Shown here piece by piece: positions 14,589-18,923 of a DNA stretch of 18,923 bases. The notes below the pieces were generated by a model that made no database searches, was not told where the DNA came from, and saw only the letters and a list, made by a program, of their open reading frames with translations. The position numbers and the translations under genes were made by a program. This DNA is from Firmicutes bacterium UBA3572 (GTDB taxonomy: Bacteria > Bacillota > Desulfotomaculia > Desulfotomaculales > Desulforudaceae): contig DFNH01000008.1 of NCBI GenBank assembly GCA_002375985.1, positions 1-18,923 of the forward strand, written 5' to 3'. Positions within the stretch are counted from its first letter, which is position 1; each line of letters starts with the position of its first letter.

Positions 14589-15419
14589 TTAATAACCTCC
14601 GGTTCCCACAATGGGTTCCCATCCCGGATTGGCTTCCACGGTACCCGGGCAGGTACCCTGGAGGTGGGTCTTAAACTCGTCCCGGCAGTACTTGAGCGCA
14701 TTTACTACTACCTCGCCGGCAATGCGCCCCAGGCCGCATTTAGCCGCAGGACCTACAGCGGAAGCCACCTGCTCCAGCAAGGAAAGCTCAGCCTCTTCTG
14801 CCTGCCCATCCACTACCCGTTCCAGGATTTCCAGCATACGCTTGGTGCCTATGCGGCACGGGATGCATTCGGCACAGGATTCCCGCTGAGTAAAGCCGAG
14901 AAAATATTTAGCGAGGTCTGCCATACAGGTGTTCCCCTTCAACGTCTGTGTGCCTACAGACCCCATCGCTGAGGCCACCCGGGCCAGAGCATCATAATTA
15001 GCGTCCGATACACGCGAAGTGCGGGGGCCGAGCTCCTGCAAACGGCTTGTAAAATCATTGACCACAGCCGCAAACTTGGTGCCTTCGGCGGCGGATACCC
15101 ACTCCAGCCGCAACCGCTCCCGGCCGATCCCCAGAATATCCAGCAGCCGCTGCGTTATTTTGATGCGCCGTTCAGCATAATAGTTCCCTTTAATGTAATG
15201 GCAGTCACCAGGGTGACAGCCTCCTACCAACACTCCGTCGGCCCCGTCGAAAAAGGCCTTCAGGATAAAGGCCGGGTCTACCCTCCCGGAGCACATCACC
15301 CGAACAACTCGAATGTTGGGGGGATACTGCAACCGGCTCACACCGGCCAAATCCGCTCCCCCGTAACTGCACCAGTTACAAAGAAAAGCAATAAGCCTCG
15401 GGCTGAACTCCCCCGACAT
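14589..15419 (-). CDS. MvhD/FlxD-type iron-sulfur subunit fused to a NuoF C-terminal [4Fe-4S] domain
   Basis: This 276-residue protein joins two electron-transfer domains. Residues 1-130 resemble MvhD/FlxD, the [2Fe-2S] subunit that passes electrons to heterodisulfide reductase HdrA: FLCNWCSYGGAD (C14, C17), VMCSGRVDP (C43), GGCHPGDCHY (C68, C73). Residues 160-250 resemble the NuoF [4Fe-4S] domain: SCAECIPCRIGTKRMLEI (C182, C185, C188) and KCGLGRIAG (C228). No FMN or NADH site is visible. Three in-frame starts (TTG 15425, GTG 15422, ATG 15419) are possible; I chose the ATG, ten bases after AGGAG. It is the first gene of the hydA operon and follows the conserved leader hairpin. The fusion implies electron flow between HydA and an Hdr-like partner encoded elsewhere. 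Confidence 0.88.
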   Translation of the reverse strand: MSGEFSPRLIAFLCNWCSYGGADLAGVSRLQYPPNIRVVRVMCSGRVDPAFILKAFFDGADGVLVGGCHPGDCHYIKGNYYAERRIKITQRLLDILGIGRERLRLEWVSAAEGTKFAAVVNDFTSRLQELGPRTSRVSDANYDALARVASAMGSVGTQTLKGNTCMADLAKYFLGFTQRESCAECIPCRIGTKRMLEILERVVDGQAEEAELSLLEQVASAVGPAAKCGLGRIAGEVVVNALKYCRDEFKTHLQGTCPGTVEANPGWEPIVGTGGY

Positions 15420-15495
15420 CACCAAGTCACTCCTTTCCAGATCCGTTTCAACATTCCTGCAGTAAGCCGCTCCTGGTTAGGTCGCTTTCACCCCC

Positions 15496-15547
15496 AAAAA
15501 CAAAGACCACAAAAGTCTTGTATACCTTTCGGCAGACCTTCGTGGTC
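15496..15547 (-). promoter_or_regulatory. Conserved leader hairpin with T tract, copy 1 (putative attenuator)
   Basis: On the minus strand GACCACGAAGGTCT (15547-15534) pairs over all 14 positions, with G-U wobbles, with AGACTTTTGTGGTC (15518-15505). The 15-base loop contains CCGAAAGG, a GNRA-like mini-hairpin. TTTGTTTTT follows (15504-15496). This has the form of an intrinsic terminator inside the leader of the MvhD-NuoF/hydA operon, 76 bases before its start codon. An almost identical element precedes the Tat hydrogenase gene. Conservation of sequence, not just structure, argues for a regulated attenuator rather than a plain terminator. Confidence 0.75.
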
Positions 15548-15644
15548 CTCTAACCAATTTCCAACACCGGCCCTTCAGACCGGGCCGGCCCGCAAACTCT
15601 GACTTGCCTGAAAATCCCTCGCTGTGGGGGTTTCGTACCCCCGG

Positions 15645-15650
15645 ATTATA
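15645..15650 (-). promoter_or_regulatory. Candidate -10 box of the cytosolic hydrogenase operon
   Basis: A perfect TATAAT on the minus strand lies between the upstream operon's terminator and the conserved hairpin. No good -35 hexamer sits 16-18 bases further up, so an activator or another sigma factor may be needed, or the match may be chance. A start near 15638 would place all leader hairpins in the transcript. Confidence 0.35.
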
Positions 15651-15765
15651 TCGCTAATTCAATTCTCCGTTTTTGAACAACTTCCTGCTGTCCCCGAGCA
15701 AAAATTTTAAATTTCCAGACAACCTGCACACAGCGGCGTAGAGAAATCTAACTCGGGTTGAACGA

Positions 15766-15802
15766 TTAAAAACCGGGAAGGTTATTAAACACCTTCCCGG
15801 TT
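15766..15802 (-). terminator. Rho-independent terminator of the Tat hydrogenase operon
   Basis: A perfect 12-bp stem, AACCGGGAAGGT (15802-15791) with ACCTTCCCGGTT (15782-15771), closes an 8-base loop. It continues into TTTAATC on the minus strand, giving a run of five T. It lies about 90 bases after the ferredoxin gene stop and separates the two hydrogenase operons. Confidence 0.9.
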
Positions 15803-15889
15803 AAGGTTCCGGCCCGGTTTACGACTACCGTTGTCCTCCTGCGAGGACGGAGTCGACTGGTTGGCCTAGTTAGAATCGCCAACCACCGG

Positions 15890-16672
15890 TCAGTGGCCGT
15901 GCTCGTTTTCGTTGCGCCGCTTGGTGTACACGTAAAGCGCCGCGAAGACAAGCGGCAGGCTGACCGCCAGGATGGGGGCTTTTCGGATGTATTTCCAAGT
16001 ATAGGTCGTAATACTCTTGTCCATAACTTCGGTGTTAAACCCGAGTTCGGCGAAAGGAACGTCGGAAAGATAAAGCCAGTTAGTTCCCCCAACCTCTTTT
16101 TCCCCGAAGATATGGGGAACGTAGCGGTCCGGGTGCTTGGCAATCCGCTGCCGGGCTTCGTGCAGCAAATCATCCCGCCGGCCGAACTGCAGCGCTTCAG
16201 TCGTGCAGGCTGCCACGCAGGCGGGTGCCAAACCTTCCTGTAGGCGGTCGTAGCACATCTGGCACTTGCTGACCCGCGAAAAGACTTCTCCCCACTCCAT
16301 CGTGATGACTCCAAAGGGACAGGCCAACTGGCAGTAGCGGCAGCCGACGCATACCCTCCGGCCGCTGTACAACACCGGACCGTCAGGCGCCTTGGCCAAC
16401 CCGCGGGCGAAACAAACCTCAACACAAACCGGTTCCCGGCAATGCAGGCACTGTCTTTTTACAAACCGGCGTACTGGCTCCCCGTTCCGCATTACATCGT
16501 AGGCGTTCACTACCGTCCATCGTCCGGCAACCAGCCCGCCCTCTCTTTCTCGGCCTCCTGCTTTTTTCTCGGTAGCACCGTCTAGCTTGTTGTGCATGCG
16601 GCAGGCCACGGTACAGGCCCCACAACCTATACAACGGGTGATGTCCACCAACACTCCCTTTTCTTCTGTCAC
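15890..16672 (-). CDS. HybA/FdnH-like four-cluster ferredoxin with C-terminal membrane anchor
   Basis: The product is a 260-residue electron-transfer subunit. Four [4Fe-4S] cysteine groups are visible: CIGCGACTVAC (14-24), CLHCREPVCVEVC (about 75-87), CVGCRYCQLACP (about 108-119), and CQMC with a later CVAAC (about 137-156). One hydrophobic helix near the C-terminus (about 236-254) is followed by KRR, so the tail should be cytoplasmic and the clusters outside. There is no signal peptide. As with HybA and FdnH relatives, export would be as a passenger of the Tat-carrying hydrogenase encoded 14 bases upstream. No multi-span quinone-binding subunit follows in the window. The GTG start has AGGGGGTG upstream. 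Confidence 0.92.
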   Translation of the reverse strand: MTEEKGVLVDITRCIGCGACTVACRMHNKLDGATEKKAGGREREGGLVAGRWTVVNAYDVMRNGEPVRRFVKRQCLHCREPVCVEVCFARGLAKAPDGPVLYSGRRVCVGCRYCQLACPFGVITMEWGEVFSRVSKCQMCYDRLQEGLAPACVAACTTEALQFGRRDDLLHEARQRIAKHPDRYVPHIFGEKEVGGTNWLYLSDVPFAELGFNTEVMDKSITTYTWKYIRKAPILAVSLPLVFAALYVYTKRRNENEHGH

Positions 16673-16686
16673 CGGCCAAGCACCCC

Positions 16687-18261
16687 CTATGACCTTCCGG
16701 CGGGTTCAACCCGTACCAGCTTGTCGGCCCGCGAGTAATATTTGGTATGCAATAGTTCGTGGGCCAACTTGCTCGACGGGTGGCCCAGGAAATTCTGGTA
16801 GAGAGCGGCCAGCTCGGCATTTTCGTGACTTTCCCGCTTGGCCATCTGGGCGTCGGCTTCATACAGGGCGGCTATCCGCTGCTGGCGCACTTCATCCGAA
16901 GGGGGGACAACCGTTTTGGGCTGGCCGCCGCCGCCGATACAGCCGCCGGGACAGGCCATAACTTCAATAAAGTGCCAGGGTGCCTGCCCGGCTTTTACCG
17001 CTTCTAAAACGACCCGGGCGTTGGCCAAGCCGTGCGCCACGGCTACCTGTACCTGACCGACCCCCGGTATAGTCAGCTTCCCTTCTTTGACCCCGGTCAA
17101 TCCCCGGACAGGTGTCAGTTCCATAAGCTGCGGCGGTGGCGCCTCCCCGGTCACAAAGAAGTAAAAGGTACGCACCGCTGCCTCCATCACGCCGCCGGTT
17201 GCCCCGAAAATGGTGGCGGCACCGGTGCTTTCGCCCATCAGAGAGTTGTATTCTTCTGCGGGCAGCGTAGCCAGGTGAAGCCCGCTCTTTTTCAGCATCC
17301 GGGCCAGTTCCCGGGTAGTGAGTACCGCGTCCACGTCCCGTATCTCGGGTTTACCCCAGTAAATGCCGCTGCTGTTCATCTCGGGGCGCTTGGCCTCGAA
17401 TTTTTTCGCGGTACAGGGCATGATGGACACCGAAACGATGTTTTCAGGGTCCAGGCCCATGACCTTGGCATAATAGGTTTTAACTAAAGCGCCGAACATT
17501 TGTTGGGGAGATTTACAGGTCGAGAGATGCGGCAGTAGCTCGGGGTAAAAGTACTCACAGAACTTGATCCAGCCGGGGGAACAGGAGGTTATTAAGGGCA
17601 GCGGTTGCGGACACTCTCCTTTCACCCGCTTGATGAGCTCGGTAGCTTCTTCCATAATGGTCAGGTCGGCCGTGAAGTTGGTATCCATAACGGCGTCGAA
17701 TCCGAGACGGCGCAGGGCCGCCACCTGCTGTCCGGCTACCCAGGTGCCCGGCAGCAAACCGAACTCTTCTCCCAGAGACACCCTGGTGGCCGGGGCCGTT
17801 TGCACCACCACGAACTTGCTCGGATCACGCAGCCATTCTTCCACCTGCGCGGTATCATCACGCTCGCGGATGGCGCCGGGGGAACAGGCTAGGGCGCACT
17901 GCCCGCAGTGGACGCAGATGACTTCATCCTTGATCGGTAACTGGTAATAGCCGAAGACGCTTTGTACTTTATGGCAGGCCTCCACGCACCGCCCGCAGAG
18001 ATCACACAAACGGTCGTCCACGACCAGCGCCGGGTCGTCTTTGTTTATGGACACTTTTCCCCGTATCTGGTCCGGCCGAATATCCGGTGTGCCGTACCGG
18101 GGCGGTAACCAACCTTCACCCCCGACCTGCTCAGCCAGCGGCTTCAAACACCCCCCGCTTAACACAGCCACTCCGGCCAGTCCCAGGCCGGACATAAGCT
18201 TCAAAAACGTACGGCGGGTGATTTCCCGGCGCTGTTCTTCTCCGCGCTCCAACTCTGCCAT
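16687..18261 (-). CDS. Tat-exported [FeFe] hydrogenase, catalytic subunit
   Basis: The product has 524 residues. The N-terminus has a twin-arginine signal, TRRTFLKLM (15-23), followed by a hydrophobic stretch ending in LSGGC (C38), a possible lipoprotein site. Two [4Fe-4S] motifs (86-96, 117-127) precede the H-cluster motifs TSCSPGW (225-231), MPCTAKKFE (281-289) and VMACPGGCIGGGGQP (434-448). A fused small-subunit tail ends in HELLHTKYY. The NuoG-like [2Fe-2S] domain of HydA is missing. I chose ATG 18261 because AAGGAGGG precedes it and the Tat signal begins there. It is followed 14 bases later by the anchored ferredoxin gene and preceded by the conserved leader hairpin. It should act on H2 on the outer face of the membrane. 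Confidence 0.96.
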   Translation of the reverse strand: MAELERGEEQRREITRRTFLKLMSGLGLAGVAVLSGGCLKPLAEQVGGEGWLPPRYGTPDIRPDQIRGKVSINKDDPALVVDDRLCDLCGRCVEACHKVQSVFGYYQLPIKDEVICVHCGQCALACSPGAIRERDDTAQVEEWLRDPSKFVVVQTAPATRVSLGEEFGLLPGTWVAGQQVAALRRLGFDAVMDTNFTADLTIMEEATELIKRVKGECPQPLPLITSCSPGWIKFCEYFYPELLPHLSTCKSPQQMFGALVKTYYAKVMGLDPENIVSVSIMPCTAKKFEAKRPEMNSSGIYWGKPEIRDVDAVLTTRELARMLKKSGLHLATLPAEEYNSLMGESTGAATIFGATGGVMEAAVRTFYFFVTGEAPPPQLMELTPVRGLTGVKEGKLTIPGVGQVQVAVAHGLANARVVLEAVKAGQAPWHFIEVMACPGGCIGGGGQPKTVVPPSDEVRQQRIAALYEADAQMAKRESHENAELAALYQNFLGHPSSKLAHELLHTKYYSRADKLVRVEPAGRS

Positions 18262-18389
18262 GATTTCCCTCCTTACCCAGGTTATCTGACTTACGCAGCA
18301 CTGAACCTGCAAATAAACTTTGTACGGCTCGTTTTTCTCACCCCTTTCTGGTTTTTAGACAGGTGCTACTGACGACAGACCTACCCCGT

Positions 18390-18442
18390 AAAAACAAAAG
18401 ACCTCGAAAGTCCACTGTGCCTTTCGGCAGACCTTCGTGGTC
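18390..18442 (-). promoter_or_regulatory. Conserved leader hairpin with T tract, copy 2 (putative attenuator)
   Basis: The 5' arm GACCACGAAGGTCT (18442-18429) is identical to copy 1. The 3' arm GGACTTTCGAGGTC (18413-18400) differs at three positions yet still pairs at 13 of 14, with one A-A mismatch. The loop starts with the same GCCGAAAGG, and TTTTGTTTTT follows (18399-18390). It sits 128 bases before the Tat hydrogenase start codon and about 50 bases after a candidate promoter. Confidence 0.75.
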
Positions 18443-18495
18443 TGTTAGTTTAACTTTATAAATAATTTACTTTTGTTAACTTTGACTGCTTGGCA

Positions 18496-18524
18496 ATGTT
18501 AACCTTTATCGGTCGGGGTATCAA
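18496..18524 (-). promoter_or_regulatory. Candidate promoter of the Tat hydrogenase operon
   Basis: TTGATA (18524-18519) and TAACAT (18501-18496) on the minus strand are 17 bases apart. The -10 matches consensus at four positions. A palindromic GTTAAC (18498-18503) overlaps the -10 and a second (18475-18480) lies about 23 bases downstream. This is a possible operator pair: TTGTTAA at 18473-18479 resembles a half site of the redox repressor Rex. Confidence 0.45.
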
Positions 18525-18923
18525 CTTTCTACATACATAAGTTTCTGCGGAAGCTTCAAGCTACCCGTAATTTTTATTCTATTCTCCGCCTTTGAGAAGG
18601 TCAAGCCCGAAGTTTGGCAAGCTTTTTGCGCCGTCAGCGATTTTGCCTCCCGGCAGGGCAGCACCCACAGCCGACAGGGTGCAGCCTGAGTGGTCAAAAC
18701 ACCAGCCAACCCTCCCTGTGGCTACAATTCCCCCGACCACCTGGACCGCCGCCCCTGTGCCCACCGCTGGCTTGAGTGGCGGCCGCCCGGTCCGGACATT
18801 CGTTTCGTGGGTCGGAAGTACCCCCGGCAATTTTTTTGCAAGGTGCCTATATCCTAGATTCGTCTCGAAAGTTTCCTAGGGTGGACAAGACTTCGGTCAG
18901 GAGGGTAATCAGAGTACCCCCCC

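Larger units (their letters stand above)
15420..15889. other. Intergenic region and leader of the cytosolic hydrogenase operon
   Basis: These 470 bases hold no gene. In minus-strand order they contain the terminator of the Tat hydrogenase operon (15766-15802) and a TATAAT-like -10 box (15650-15645) without a clear -35. Two GC-rich hairpins follow, with arms 15626-15630/15638-15642 and 15567-15573/15582-15588, then the conserved hairpin element (15496-15547). About 75 bases remain before the start codon. Confidence 0.7.
18262..18923. other. Upstream region and leader of the Tat hydrogenase operon
   Basis: In minus-strand order this region holds a candidate promoter (18524-18496), two GTTAAC palindromes, an AT-rich stretch (18443-18480) and the conserved hairpin (18390-18442). 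A leader of about 128 bases ends at the ATG. From about 18560 to the window end I see no convincing gene. A minus-strand frame at 18579-18830 with a TTG start is probably spurious. Confidence 0.6.

Noticed and set aside
18473..18503. Canonical Rex operator (inverted TTGTTAA with 4-base spacer)
   Set aside because: Half-site-like sequences exist, but the close inverted arrangement does not. Kept only as a low-interest finding.
18579..18830. 83-codon frame on the minus strand upstream of the Tat hydrogenase
   Set aside because: TTG start, no ribosome binding site, Gly/Ala-rich low-information product. It cannot be separated from chance in GC-rich DNA.
1..18923. tRNA, rRNA or CRISPR arrays
   Set aside because: I saw no cloverleaf-like conserved arms, no rRNA signatures and no regularly spaced repeat series. 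The two-copy repeats do not form an array.

Overview
The window reads as chromosomal DNA of a strictly anaerobic, moderately GC-rich Gram-positive bacterium. My best guess is the Desulfotomaculum/Pelotomaculum/Moorella side of the Clostridia. The grounds are strong AGGAGG ribosome binding sites, sigma-A type promoters, and two [FeFe]-hydrogenase operons, one of them exported by the Tat pathway and paired with a HybA-like ferredoxin. The lineage is an inference from gene content, not a search result.

Layout. (a) 1-1460 is an accessory patch: an apparent IS21-family end, a short direct repeat, an AT-rich membrane protein gene, and a DNA methyltransferase that stops before its catalytic motif IV. 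(b) 1785-7053 is a minus-strand run of six tightly spaced housekeeping-type genes: PIN nuclease, TIGR01212 radical SAM protein, MBL hydrolase, PolX, a helical hypothetical protein and a DUF502 membrane protein. (c) 7190-8086 is a TtuA-like tRNA thiolase on the plus strand behind a near-consensus promoter, convergent with a UlaG-like MBL hydrolase. (d) 9180-10667 is an APC-family amino acid permease. (e) 10713-11279 (minus) is a Cys-rich zinc-ribbon protein plus a small partner, divergent from a stand-alone CBM25-like starch-binding domain at 11519-11836. (f) 12262-15419 (minus) is a cytosolic hydrogenase operon: an MvhD/FlxD-NuoF fusion, a second small NuoF-like Fe-S protein, and HydA. (g) 15890-18261 (minus) is a Tat-exported [FeFe] hydrogenase followed by a membrane-anchored four-cluster ferredoxin.

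How the genes work together. The two hydrogenases are clear paralogues. One faces the cytosol and has no flavin/NADH-binding NuoF and no NuoE in its operon, but has an MvhD connector, so its redox partner is probably Hdr-like rather than NADH. The other is predicted to sit outside the membrane and pass electrons to a C-tail-anchored ferredoxin. Together they could cycle H2 across the membrane.

The most interesting signal is non-coding. Both hydrogenase operons carry in their 5' leader the same ~53-bp element (45 of 53 aligned columns identical). It consists of a 23-base identical block that forms the 5' arm of a 14-bp hairpin, followed by a T-rich tract. This looks like a shared transcription attenuator or riboswitch-like element for hydrogenase expression, and I do not recognise it as a known class.
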